Source: Narthecium ossifragum (taxonomy: Eukaryota > Streptophyta > Magnoliopsida > Dioscoreales > Nartheciaceae). Taken from it: a DNA stretch of 64,000 bases. The notes beneath the pieces are model-generated. The model was not told where the DNA came from, made no database searches, and saw nothing but the letters and a program-made list of their open reading frames with translations. Position 1 is the stretch's first letter, and every line of letters starts with the position of its first letter. The DNA is taken from NCBI GenBank assembly GCA_963920575.1, contig OY986969.1, positions 27,722,763 through 27,786,762 of the forward strand, in the 5' to 3' direction. Position numbers and translations under genes: made by a program. Shown here in pieces: positions 23,203 through 42,105 of the stretch.

Positions 23203-26200
23203 TCAGCATTCATTTTGATGTGCTTTCTGCTGCATTGGTGTTTTTTGAAACCTCGGAAATAGAAGGTCATTTAATTGTCTCTCTGCACTATACTCAGAAG
23301 AGACCTGAAAATGATCTTGTTTGAGTTGAAGCACGTGTAATAAACATGCAGGAAAAGGTACAGCATAAAATGCAATATTGGAGAAAAGAGGCCAGTAAAT
23401 GATCTCATTTGATAGCGAAGCACACGTAATAAAAGTGCAGGACAAGGAACTGAATTCAATGTGTATGAAAGAGAAAAGGTGCTGAATTGGATGTTACTAG
23501 AGGGGGAGAGAGCTATCTATTCCCATCTCGCTCATATCTTATGTTTTACTCCAATCTTGCTCCTATCATGTAGGCTTTCATATCTTGAGTTAGGGCCCTG
23601 AAAATGAACTCGCGAAGCACGTATAATAAAAGAGCAGGAAAAGGTACTGAATTAAATGTCTCTACGAGAGAGAAAAGATACTCAATTCATTGTGTGAGAG
23701 AGGGAGTGAGAGCTATCTTTTCCCATCTCGATTTTATCATTTGTTTCACTCCAATCTTGCTCTATCTTATACTTTCCATGCTAACTGATAAATTTTCCAC
23801 CAAGGGCAAATTTGTACAGGCATGATTCACTCATATTATTATTACTCACACGACAGTGACTTGACTTTTCTAGTTCATAATTCTCAAAAAAAAAAATAGT
23901 TCCCGAGGAATCCGAGAATGACTAATCGACTACCTCCCAACATTTTCTTGGATCATAACCTGATCTACCCCTTTCTTTTTTTCGAAAAAAGAGCTTTTCT
24001 CGCTGGGAGAAAGTCAAGAAGACTGAAATGTAAATGGAATTTCCAAATGGCTTCTTCAGAAACTACATGAATTCTTCCAAAGCCCACTTACTAAAGAATT
24101 ATGTCTCGCCGCTAGTAGCCATGCTACCTTCTTTGGCCCTACCTTACACACCATAGATCTCTTTTCCCGCCTGACGCCCTTGGAAAAAGCCTTCCGCTGC
24201 TTTCGAGACTAAAGCCACTCTAGGGGTATGGTGATAGCCCTCGCTTAACCGGAAAGAGAGCTAGAGGGAAACATACTCAAAAGATAGGACGGAATCCTAA
24301 GCATTCACCCGCTCGGAGTCCCTGTCCCCAAAAGAAGGAGATTAAGATTAGGGCTGGAGTTAGGCAAGGGCCGTGATTGCCCCTTCTACAACTTAGACTT
24401 ATAAACAATCCCTTCATGCATGCCCTTGCCCTCATTGGTGCACGAGTACTCAGTTGCATGCTTTCTCCATCATGATCTACTTGCCAATAGTGTTTCACTC
24501 AATTCAATAACAAGTTTAATTGAACTTTTCCTTACATTATTCCAGTGCATCAGACAAAGCTATAATGATATCAAAGCTTTCTAGATGTGATGGATCTCTT
24601 CCACAAGTTTAAATAAAATATATGGCCCAACATGACATACCCGTGCATTGAATGCAAATCTTAAGGCTTGAACTTGTGTTCCTGAACAGACTTTTAAGTC
24701 AAAACCAAGACTATCAACACCAGTAACAGCAGCCTCCTGTTGTCCAAAATAGAACATGTACTATCAGACACGTGAGATAAGACAAAATTATGATATGTTT
24801 CTACAGGGTATACAAACAGAAGCAGCAACAAAAGATATGTCAATGCCAAATGGCTTTCTATTTGAGAATAGTTGCAATAGATATGCAGCCAAGTGAAGTA
24901 TAGAAAACTAGTATTAATCAACGAAAAATATCACGCTGATTTAAGAAAATATCATAATAACCAAGATCACGTCAAGAATATGATTAGCACACCTAAGAGA
25001 ACATTTAAATGGAGTTTCATGAACCTTGTGATTTTTCCTCCACCATAAAACATGACATGAACTTACATTTTTTGGCCTAATATTGCCCAAACCATCAATA
25101 TGTTTAAAGTCCTTGTTTATTACCTAGCTAAATATATCCAAAATATACAGCTCAAGTCAAAAACTATATGTTACCATTAACAAATTTGCCCAATAACAGT
25201 TGCAAAATACTTCATTGCATACCAAGACAACTTTTATTCTATTTGATATAGTTTCTAAATTTGACGCATTACACACAAAGTGGAGGGTTGACACTGATGA
25301 AGATATACAGCTCAGATCCATCTGAGAATGGCTTTGATGGTCTCATAAACTAAGTACTTGACTATTCCACCTTAGAGGTCAAGAAAAATAGGTAGATCTG
25401 ATTCTTTATATATGTGCTAAAAGACGTAATGAAGGCCTATCTTCCTACTCAAAATTCCAATCAAGACAGTACTCTATAATCTAATCTAGACCTACAAGCT
25501 CTGCAGTACCTCTAAAGCTAAAAGTAAACACATCAAATTTGGACCTAGAATCTGACTGCAACTCAATGCCTTTGGTCTCCAAAGGAGCCTTAATTTATGT
25601 CCAAGAAATTGAGGGCTGGAACTGTTGCTTTACTGTATTGGCTTGACCCTTATTTGAGGCCTGGGGTGTCAGCTAAAGTCGAGTGTGCAGTGCCATTGCC
25701 CAAATATAGAAATCTACTCGATTTCCTCATAACTGGCCAATTCTTGCCTTTGGCATTGCCCAGAATAATAAGAGAACCTCCAAGTACGGAATGGTGAACT
25801 TCCTACCCTGTACCCCCATAGCGCGAGGCTCGCATTCCTAGGCTAGGGCGGAGAAGGGTCAGCCCAAATTCTTTTGAAGACATTGAGATCAGGGAGTTGC
25901 TGCTCCAACAGCTTGTTGATTCCTTGCGAGAAGTAAGAAAATGTCAGTTGATCCACCATTGAACATAATCCAAGACATTTTGCCAAACGGAGCACTCGTC
26001 TATCACTTTGTTAACATAAGTTAAGTTCTTCCAAACAGAAGGCCTTCTTTGTCCCACTTAGAGATATGCAAACAACTCCGGGAGAGAGATTCTTAGATTA
26101 TTTTGAGAGACATTGGTACTCGGCCAGGTTCCTATTTTGTCAGTAAACACATCAAGCTGCCACGGTACTCGGCCAAGTTCCTATTTTGTCAGTAAACACA

Positions 26201-29200
26201 TCAAGCTGCTACGTTTCCATAATAATCGAACTATTTAAGGCCGCTGATCTAAAAAAATAAAAGCAAATTAGTGAGTGCATAAGTAATGCATTACCTCAAC
26301 CTTAAGACCCTTGCATCTCCAACATAGGGACTTGAGGGCTTGTGATGTCTTTTCTCCACCAGCTTCTAAACGAGATATAATGCTTGCAGCAGAATGCGCA
26401 AGAACATCTGGCCTTGCTTGCCCAAAATCTTGTACTTTTACTGCAGACTACAAGAACATGGAATTAAAGGAGGCAAAAGTACTCAAAGCCTGTTACTCGT
26501 GCTCTAGTAAAACACACATCAAGTCTCATCAAATCAGTTAACTGCAAGAAAAATAAGTTATTTGTGACTAAATTCTCTCCTAAGAAAACTATATTAAAAA
26601 GCATGAGACCAAGGATTCCTTTGCCGACCGGCAACCTTGGTGCCTGCCGGCAAATCTCGAGCCGGTGGCTTAGCGGCTCCGGCTCTAGCTCAATGGATTT
26701 CGTAGGTGAGCCGATCGGCACGGGCTGGTGCCGGTCGATACATGGTGTTGCCGGCCGGCAACGGGTTAGTGCCGATCGGAAAGAAGAGGGGAAGAGAGGA
26801 AGAGAAGAGGGGAGAAGGGAGAAGGGAGAAAGGAGAGGAAGAGGAGGGGAAGGAGAGAAAGAGGAGAGGAAAAAAAAAGGAGAGAAAGAGGGAGCCAGAG
26901 GAAGGAAGAAGGCCGGATCGATCGTCAGAGGCGGAGGTGGCGGAGGTGGCGGCGGCGAAAGAAGGAGCAGCGAGGCTAGGGTTTACAGGTAAGGGGTGTT
27001 ATGTATCAAATGTAACGGGTTTCGGGTCCAAACCTGCTGACCCGAAACCCGTTACTTACACTTTATATCATCTCTCATTCTCTCTCGCGATCACCTGCCT
27101 CTTCTCTCTCGTGAGTCGCGCCCGCCCTCTTCTCTCTCCCGATCGCCCCCGAAGCCTCCGATGCCGGAATCCGCCCTCTTCTCCACCGGAATCCGCCGCC
27201 ATCTCCGCCGGAACAGTCGCCTAAGCCCACCACCGACTTTTTTTTTATTTTTCTCTCACTTTTATGTTCTTCTTTTCTCCATTGTTCCGCCGGCTTATAC
27301 GGCCGGCACCTGCCGGTGCCGGCGGCAAGTCTCGAGCCGGCCGGAGGCCGGGACGGCAATCCTTGCATGAGACAACAATAATACAACCAAAGTAAGTCCT
27401 TATCATCTCTCAACCATGATTTCTCCCTTCAAATCGTATACTTAGAAATTCTATACAAAGCATGATATAACAACAAAACTATGACACGACGAAAGTAAGT
27501 CTATCTTATAGAGCAAGGATTTCCATGCTGGTTGACACATCTATTATCAGCACAGACCGTGGCGACACTGGCCATGACAGTGACTGGAACGATAAACCTC
27601 GGTGCCTAGCCTTTAACATCTTTCAACCCAGATTTCTCTCTTAGAACTACGAAGATTCCTCAAAGTTCAAAAAGGAGTGCATAAAAGAACTAAGTATGAA
27701 AATAGGGGACTTTGCAAATACAGAACTAGTAACCTGATTCCCATAAGAAGAAACCAGCTGAATATTAACAATCTCCAACTTGTAGAAGGCAGACCCTCTT
27801 TGAAGACTATGATCATTCTCTAGTTCCTCTGCGGACATAGCACCATCTTCAGATGCGATATAGCAAACTGATAAATGCACACATAATACAAAGAAGTAAT
27901 ACCTTTAAAATTACCTTCATCAGCTCTCCCACCAAATTGGATTTCGGAGCTCTTCATTATACACTTTCTCGAAATTCTATGCTCTTCAATAACAGAAGGT
28001 CTTAGAAGACCTTGGACAATAATACTAGAAGCATGCTTATCCATCCAATTCGTATTTGTACTTGAGACAACCTATGTGGACAAAGCCAGGTAAGAGCAAG
28101 ACAATGCATCATGCCATAGACACGCAGCAGAAAAAAGTTCAATGCAAGATAGCCTGTATCATCTCAAGATGAAAAACAATACTAATAAGTCAACATACCT
28201 CTTCCATTTTCTTCGCAAAATACATAGGGTCAGAAGATTGCACGGTCTCCAAGTCTGCCCAATCACCTAATGTTTCAGAAGAGATCAGGTCTTGTTCATC
28301 TTCAAGAATAGTTACCAAATCTTCCTGAGAGATAGAAAGGTAATAAGAATAATTACAAACATCAACATCATAATCGATTAATAATCACAAGAAGATCAAA
28401 GTCTTCACCAAGTTATGTGAATTTTTTACCTCTTCATAATCATTATCCACTTCACTATCATCACTAGTCACTGCTTCCATTCGAAAATCAAAATCAGATG
28501 CTCTCGATGCTTCCATCTCTGCAAGCATCTCTATGTCCTCCAATCCAATTATAACTTGCTGCATCAAGATAAATAATATTCAATCATTGCATAAAGAATA
28601 ATTTCCCGGTGCAATAAGACCAAGATGCGAGGAGCTGACAGCTTCCATACCACCAATTTATCATCGTTAGTCAGAGTATGCAGAATATCATCATCATGAT
28701 CCTCCTCAAAGTATATATCTGAGTAGATTGCCAAACGACAACTTCAATATATTAGATAAGTGCTGCCAACAAAAAATTCACTAGCTAAATTGAAATTCCA
28801 GCTTACCTCCACATTCATCAGTTAAGTAGGGCAAGTTGGGACAGAAGATGTTCTCATAGACGTCACTATCTATCAATCCAGAGAACATGAGTGTTGCCTT
28901 GCTATTCACCTGCTTAAGAGCAGAATCATTACAGCACAAGAAGCTCAAAACCCAGCAATATCAAAACTTATTAACCTGATCTGAATCTTTCAGCTATTAT
29001 TTGACATGATTAGTGATCCTACATGTATCAGCTACTGGACTGGCTTTGGACACAAAGATCCAAAACCAGCATACACTTGCTGACAATATTTGGATGCCGA
29101 CATTTTGGATAACTTGACCAAATATGTACTCAAACCAGCTTAATAAGAACTTTTAATAGGACTAAAAATCACATGCAGCAATCAGGCAATATACTGTGAT

Positions 29201-30463
29201 TACACATACTCTGCAAGAGGGTATTTTTTCATAAATAAGGAATATCCTACAGATAGTATAGACACAATATTTTGATGCTGACATTTCCGATAACTTGAGA
29301 GAATATCTACTAAGATCACCCTAATCTGAACTTTTAATTGGCCTAAAAGTAACATGCAGCAATCAGGCAATGAACTGTGAATCTGTGATCACACATACTC
29401 TGCCAAGAGGGTATTTTTTTCATTAAGAATATCCTACAGATAGTATAGAAGGTTACCAAACAAGCTAGAGAACTAAAGTGTGACATTCATGTTGAAAAAG
29501 ACAAAATTCCCCAGAAATCTGTTATCACTTATAATCCAACTCAAAAAAAAAAGTAAACAAATTATTTTTGATCTATGACTGCCACAAATTAGTGCGAGAA
29601 TTTCTTCCCTATTAAGAGTAAAATAATTACACTATATTCAACTGCAAGATGGTATAAGAGCACGCCTCCATCCTTATAAGCACTTGACACATTTGTGAAC
29701 GCCAATCATTGGTTGCGGCAGTGATCGACGATCGTGGTGGGTGGGTGGGTGGGTGTGGTTGGGGTGGCGGTGGTTGTTGATTGAACTGGATAACACACTA
29801 GAGTTGTGTTTAACGACTGGAAAGAACGAAAATGAGAGAGCTAACCTCGACGATCGTGCGTGCGATTTCTGCATCACTGAGGCGTGAGTCCTCTCCACCT
29901 TCTGGTGGCCACGAAGCAACTATATCCTCGAGAGGGTGGTAACATGATTTCGAGCAATTCTTTCGCGGTTCTGGAAGGGAACCAGAATGCTCGGGTAAAG
30001 CACGATGCCGAGTTCCACGGAAGTTATTCCGGGCTATCCTGTGGCGAAAGAATAAGCCGTTCATGGGTAAGAAGAATACCCGCCCAGAAGGTCAGCCCTC
30101 GACAAACGACACAGCACACACAGAGAGAGGGAGGTGGGGGGGGGGAGTTTGTGGAGATACAGCACCAGGGGCTGTCGAGATCAGAAGCTCCTTCGCTTCT
30201 GCGGGCGTAGCTCCGGGGGGACCTCCGGCAGCAACCGATCGGCTGGGACGAAGCATCGAAGCCGCCGGAACCCCGCGACAGCCAAGTGGGATGGCAGCCT
30301 GCCGTGAAGCAAGCCTACTGATGAATGAGGTAACCTGAGGGAAAATAGTGAAGAAGAGGGAGAGAGGGGAGGGGCGGGAAGCAACGAAGAGGAGGGGATC
30401 TAGAAACGAACCGCCAACGCTGCGGGATCCACTGGCCAGAGCGGCGTCCATGGTCATCAGCAT
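23203..30463 (-). CDS. Pyridoxamine 5'-phosphate oxidase-fold family protein, predicted plastidial
   Basis: Homologous to the Arabidopsis At1g51560/At3g21140 type, annotated as pyridoxamine 5'-phosphate oxidase (FMN-binding split barrel) family; the biochemical role is not known to me. Exons in transcript order: a 5' segment within about 29846-30463, then 28807-28909, 28651-28718, 28430-28558, 28199-28324, 27903-28071, 27734-27867, 26295-26447, 24641-24736 and 23203-23304 (stop). Landmarks: DAEIARTIVEVNSKATLMFSG, ENIFCPNLPYLTDECG, an acidic stretch, ETLGDWADLETVQSSDPMYF, FYKLEIVNIQLVSSYGNQ, QARPDVLAHSAASIISRLE, TGVDSLGFDLKVCSGTQVQ and ERQLNDLLFPRFQ. The N terminus (MDAALASGSRSVGG, then Ser/Arg/Ala-rich) looks like a transit peptide. 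The 5' structure is unsettled: the frames of 30094-30463 and 29846-30064 are the same but a TGA at 30092-30094 separates them. Large introns hold a hAT element, a possible organellar segment and tandem duplications. Confidence 0.82.
23960..24440. other. Possible organelle-derived (mitochondrial-like) segment in a PPOX-gene intron
   Basis: The base composition and wording (for example GACTAAAGCCACTCTAGGGG and AACCGGAAAGAGAGCTAGAG) look like plant mitochondrial intergenic DNA and unlike the AT-rich flanks. No mitochondrial gene is identifiable. This is an impression, not a match. Confidence 0.25.
26115..26212. repeat. Tandem 49-bp duplication
   Basis: Copies start at 26115 and 26164 (GGTACTCGGCCARGTTCC), nearly identical, in the intron between PPOX-gene exons at 26295 and 24736. 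Confidence 0.85.
26602..27373. mobile_element. Non-autonomous hAT-like DNA transposon (756 bp) with 8-bp target-site duplication
   Basis: The element at 26610-27365 begins CAAGGATT and ends AATCCTTG. It is flanked by an exact 8-bp duplication CATGAGAC (26602-26609 and 27366-27373), the hAT signature. Subterminal sequence on both sides has GCCGGCA-type repeats and CTCGAGCCGG. The interior has a strongly purine-rich strand (26770-26910), a hairpin (27012-27055) and no transposase. It sits in an intron of the PPOX-fold gene. The open frames in it are low complexity. Confidence 0.85.
27012..27055. repeat. 17-bp perfect inverted repeat inside the hAT-like element
   Basis: Arms 27012-27028 and 27039-27055 (GTAACGGGTTTCGGGTC and its complement) surround a 10-bp loop. 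Confidence 0.9.
29083..29452. repeat. Diverged tandem duplication of about 181 bp in a PPOX-gene intron
   Basis: The segment beginning ACAATATTTGGATGCCGAC at 29083 recurs at 29264 (ACAATATTTTGATGCTGAC). Homology runs through the ACATGCAGCAATCAGGCAAT and AATATCCTACAGATAGTATA blocks. The copies differ by substitutions and small indels. Confidence 0.85.
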
Positions 30464-30586
30464 CTTCCTCTCGCGGTGCCCTTCCGAACGATCGACCTGT
30501 GCTGCAGCGTTTGGCCGATGGTTTATCGATATGAATCCAATAAAGTTTGCGATAGGGTGATTTTATATGCACCGCTAAAATATACA

Positions 30587-31015
30587 GGGTTATTTACTTC
30601 TGAGACCTTCAAAATTTCTTAAATTATAAATGTATTCTTACCATCTTTGCATTTACATATGTACTCTGAAAACATTATGATAATGTTGGCCCTCCGTTCA
30701 AGTCCGTACATACATCTAACTTAACCAGATTAGAAACATAACCAGGGTGAGCAAAATTATTTAATTACTCATCCCCATTAACATCTAACTTAACCAGAGT
30801 AGAAATATAACCAGGGGTATAATTGTCTTTTTAAAAGGGTTATTTAATGACGTTAGGCATATTCCAGGTATATTTCGTGAATATTAATCAACTAGTAACA
30901 GGAGGGTATGGTTAACATTATCACAATGTTTTCAGGGGTACATATGTAAAGGCAAAGATTGTAAATGTACATTTGTAATTTAAGAAGTTTTCAATGTCTC
31001 AAAAGTAAATAACCC
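30587..31015. mobile_element. 429-bp MITE with about 105-bp terminal inverted repeats, nested in the Pack-MULE
   Basis: Both ends read GGGTTATTTACTT(C/T)TGAGAC and stay complementary for about 105 bp (through CATATGTAC and GAAAACATT). The flanks AAATATACA and AAATATATA form a 9-bp target-site duplication with one mismatch. It has Mutator-like features, is non-coding, and splits the left TIR of the surrounding element. Confidence 0.85.
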
Positions 31016-31117
31016 AAATATATAATTGCACCACATTATGTGTGAAGTGTCTAAAATGCCCTTATCCCTATCGTCCATCACTCAGCCGCCGACATCCCTA
31101 TTGCGGCGGCGACGGAG

Positions 31118-31420
31118 ATGTCATCGGCGTCAGCCGGTGGAGATGGCCCGGTGATGAGCCTGATGAGCAAGCGACTCCGCGCCCTACGCAAGAAGTACAA
31201 TAGGATTCTCCAGATGGAGGAGAGGGTCTCCAGATGGAGGAGAGGGTGGCGCAGGGGAAGCCCCTCAACCCCGAGCAGGAGTTCGGTCCAAGCCCGCCGT
31301 CTCCGTCCTCATCGAAGAGTACGAGCGCCTCCGCGCCCCCCTCTCCTCCGCTGTCTAAGAAGAGCTCCAGGTCTCCCAATCCTCGCGCCCCATTGCCCCT
31401 CTCGCTCCTCCTCCGTCCTC
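31118..31420 (+). pseudogene. Captured and frameshifted fragment of a conserved plant gene
   Basis: The fragment begins MSSASAGGDG and continues MSKRLRALRKKYNRILQMEE. I recognise this as the N-terminal pattern of a conserved plant protein but cannot name it with certainty. Three lesions are visible. A 20-bp tandem duplication (31208-31227 and 31228-31247) shifts the frame. A second shift follows EQE near 31280. A TAA at 31356-31358 comes after a clean stretch (RSKPAVSVLIEEYERLRAPL, from 31284). The long open frame read straight through this region is an artefact of these shifts. Confidence 0.6.
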
Positions 31421-32017
31421 TATAGCTCGCAGCCACCACCGCCACCAACCTCGATTTTCGTCCTCCTCACGGATCCGGCGATGCTCTTCTCAACTCCGTC
31501 GACTCCATTGTCCCCGACAACATCCGACATCCCCGCCACCTCACGATCCCTCCACCATTGTTCCTGGCCAGATCCGGCGATTCCCCGCCACCCTCGCCCG
31601 CATGACCAACCCCCGCCGACCCTCCGCCTCCTCCGCATCCAACATCTCCTGAAGCCCCGTCTTCCCCGACGACGTCCACCTCGACGCCCCACGGTCTCCC
31701 ACATCGCCGAGATCGACCTCGATATTCGTCTTCCTCACGGATCCGGCGCCGCCCCTCTCAACTCCGTCAACTCCAGCGAGGCCGAGCGGGAGGAGGGAGA
31801 GAGAGAGAGAGAGAGGAGAGAGAACGAGCAGGAGGAGGGATGCACACTCGGGAGGAGGAGGGAGAGAGAGAGAGAGGACCGTCGCTCGGCCTCGCCGACC
31901 GCCGCCGGTGGCCAGCACCACCACAGAGAGATGAAGAAGGGGTATTTTCGGTATTTTAAAAAAATAGTGGTGCACTTATAGGTTATGATGGTGCATATAT
32001 GACGACCCTTTGCGGTA

Positions 32018-33262
32018 GCAGTTGAAACGCGATGAGCCGATAAGAACGTCCAGACTCTAGACATCCCAAAAGGGCTCCCGCAAATCCAGAGCTCATGATA
32101 GGGTGGCTAGGTGGGGTGGTGTCGTGGTCGGAGGATGGGCTTCAAGCCTACTTAGCTTTTGAGCTCAGTTTATAATATAAAAAAAAGAGGTGTTGATTTA
32201 TGTACATGCTGACGTGTGATATATGTATTACACATGTCCGAATCTGTAGTGAACTATCGATTCTTTCATATAGTCCATCGGTAGTGGTTTACCGATGAAC
32301 TAGATCAATGAATCGGTATCTCACTGTCGATTGAATTATTCATCTAATCCATCCATAGTGAGATACCGATGGACTCTATCAACAAATCGATACCTCACTG
32401 TCGATACAATTCAATCAGTAGTGAGCTACTGATTCATTGATTTCTACCAATGGACTTTCAATAATGAGCTACCGATTCATTGATCTCTATTGATGGACCA
32501 GATGAAAGAATAGATACCGATTCAATGGTATCTGTCCAGGTGAGATACCGTTTTATTTTTATTTTATTATTTTTGTTTATTTTTATTTTCTTATTAGTTT
32601 TTTTTTATTAGTTGAGCCAAAAGACAAGTAACCAAGTAGAATTACAAATCCATCCCAAGAGGAAGCATCAAGCCATTCTCAGAAAACCAAGAAAAATCAG
32701 AACAACATGCTCTGCATCGCCTTGCCAAAGCTTTCTAGCACACACCCGCATACTTCGGGATTGGACCTTAACACCAACCGATTACCACACTTGAACATTG
32801 CCACATTCCATGCTAAGTCCGTCAACCATCTTATATCTGATGGAGCATGGCCACAGTTTTGTTAACACAACCACAGATAGCTTGTGGCCTAGACTCTAGT
32901 TTCCTATTAGATCTCCCCCACTATCGTGTTGCCGATCCAGCACTCTTCGCAGGCATCGATCTATTGGGCTAGTCATATAGTTGATCAGTTCCTTGTGTAT
33001 AAGGCAGCAGCGCACTGCTAACAACAAAAGTGGTACACTAGAGACAATAGTCGCACTACAAAATAGAATCACGCTGTAATCGCATGAGATAATTTCACAT
33101 CAAAATGTCACCAACTCTGCGGACAAGCATTGTGCCTAGCACTCTTCAACACACCATGGCACCCAAAAGTATTCAAAATGAGAGCTCCACCAGTTAAAGC
33201 AACCAGAAGGAATATAGCAGCTCTATCATCAATTGACACCATCAACTTGACGGATCAGGAAT
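32018..33262. other. Intergenic region with foldback repeat and a LINE-like tail
   Basis: From about 32220 to 32520 short inverted units alternate (ATCGGTATCTCACTGTCGAT, TACCGATTCATTGAT), like the repeat at 52860-53075. At 32601-32660 a T-rich run followed by AGTTGAGCCAAAAGACAAG resembles the LINE 3' terminus found elsewhere in the window, so 32600-33100 may be a decayed LINE. I see no protein domain in it. Confidence 0.45.
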
Positions 33263-40625
<7,363 letters not shown>

Positions 40626-42105
40626 TTTAATGATATGACCACGCCACACAAGATCGATATGCAAGGTTCCAGGAATCCAAATTTATCTGTACGAGGAAAC
40701 GATTACAAATCTTAGATCCAGAAGGTCCCCGAAGGCATGAGATCCAGGAGGAAGAAGACCTCGATTATCTCAGAGAATCGAGCCTGGAACAAAGTTCCGA
40801 TCCGACCGGTAACCATGTAAATTAAATGTAACGCAACGAAACCCCAGAAGATAGGAGGAGATCATGCTCCTCGTCTCTTGCACACATGGCATGGAAAACC
40901 TTAGATTTGGAGGAAGATGAAGGCAATCGGCTGATTACCTTAGCACCTCGGCCACGGGGTGGGTTGGGTCGGGGTTCTCCTCAGTCCTCCCTCTCAACCA
41001 CCTCGCTCTCGCCTCGCAGAGCAACGAATGGTCCAGAGTACCTCGCACAGCGAAGTCATCAGGTTTATACGTTCCTTTTTGTTTATCGTTTGACGATATC
41101 TCGCGCTTGTACAGCAACATCAATCTCGAACCCAACGTCATTCTGGCCCATGGCTAATGCGTCCATCTGATCTGTTGGGCTGGACCTTCCTCTTGGGCTA
41201 AAAGACCCGAAAAAACCGGCCCGTCGAACCCGTTATTTTCGGGCTCGGACTAACTATTTTGTCCATGGTCGGGCTTAGTCGCAAAGTTAGGTCTAAGCCT
41301 GACCCGGCCCTCAAATAAAAGCATGTGTCATCAATAGCCTGGGCCGGTTGGTCACAAAAGTGGGCTCGAAACCCCGGGCCAGGTCGGGCTTGGCTTTGAG
41401 CTATCAACCTTATAAGGAGCAATAACTGTTAACCTGCATTAATTCATACCCCCTAAGTTTCTTTATATATATTCTCAAGTTTGCTGTCTAACCAGACAAA
41501 CTACAGGGAGTTTGTTAAAATTTTATATTAATAATAACTAAAAACTGTGCCAGGGGCACATGGGAGTACTAGTTATACCTATATTGGGGGAAATGGCGCC
41601 AGCACCATTTTATCAACTTATCTCGTTAAAAACATCATGATCATAAGATCTAAGACCTTAGCACCATTTTAGAGTACAAAAGACATATAAGCCCCTCTAA
41701 CAACCATCATCTAACAACACATTTTGTCTATGATTTTTAAAAACAACTTAGACCAGGTCACCCTCTCTCCTCCTTCCTCTATACTCAGCAAACCCCACCC
41801 ACCCCCGCTACGCGGTTCCTCTCCTCCTTCCTCCTCTGACCCGGCAACAACCCCCCCTCCCTCCTCCCCCTCTCTAGACCCGGCAAACCCCCCCCCCCTA
41901 CACGGCTCCTCTCCTCCTTCCTCCTCTAGACCTGGCAACCATTGCGGCCTCGCCTCCTTCCTCCTCTGTTTTATGAATATATGGCTATTATACATTATAT
42001 ATATAATAACATACATATCATATACATAAGCATATATATATAGAAGAACACACATGAGAAATTTATTAATTATATATTCATAACATACATATGATATATA
42101 TATAT
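40626..42105. other. Helicase promoter region and repeat-rich intergenic DNA
   Basis: 40626-40900 is the upstream and leader region of the helicase gene. 41170-41400 (GGGCTCGG, CGGGCCAGGTCGGGC) looks like a decayed DNA-transposon end. A SINE-like relative lies at 41400-41570. 41760-41960 is a CT-rich minisatellite (CCTCTCCTCCTTCCTCCTCT units). 41980-42105 is AT-rich (TATATA). I find no supportable gene. Confidence 0.5.
41400..41570 (-). mobile_element. Internally deleted SINE-like element
   Basis: On the minus strand it reads AGTACTCCCATGTGCCCCTGG, TTTTTAGTTATTATTAATAT and GTTTGTCTGGTTAGACAG. It then jumps to the 3' part (AATGCAGGTTAAC, GCTCCTTATAAGGTTGA), without the B-box segment present in the copies at 19651 and 46483. 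Confidence 0.55.

Larger units (their letters stand above)
30555..32008. mobile_element. Pack-MULE: Mutator-like element carrying a captured gene fragment
   Basis: The ends GGGTGATTTTATATGCACC (30555) and, reversed from 32008, GGGTCGTCATATATGCACC align over about 70 bp once the MITE at 30587-31015 is removed. Both then share GTGCACCAC/TTGCACCAC and an AAAATRCC-type segment. The flanks are a 9-bp duplication with one difference, TTTGCGATA (30546-30554) and TTTGCGGTA (32009-32017), as expected for Mutator-like elements. No transposase is present. The interior holds a broken host-gene fragment and GC-rich sequence unlike the surroundings. It lies about 90 bp upstream of the proposed PPOX-gene start, in its promoter or leader. 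Confidence 0.8.

Noticed and set aside
26564..27224. Open frames rich in Arg, Glu, Lys and Gly
   Set aside because: They lie in the purine-rich interior of a non-autonomous hAT-like element and are low complexity.
31118..31981. A 287-codon open frame on the plus strand
   Set aside because: Only the first 30 or so codons resemble a protein family. The rest arises from reading through a frameshift in a captured gene fragment.
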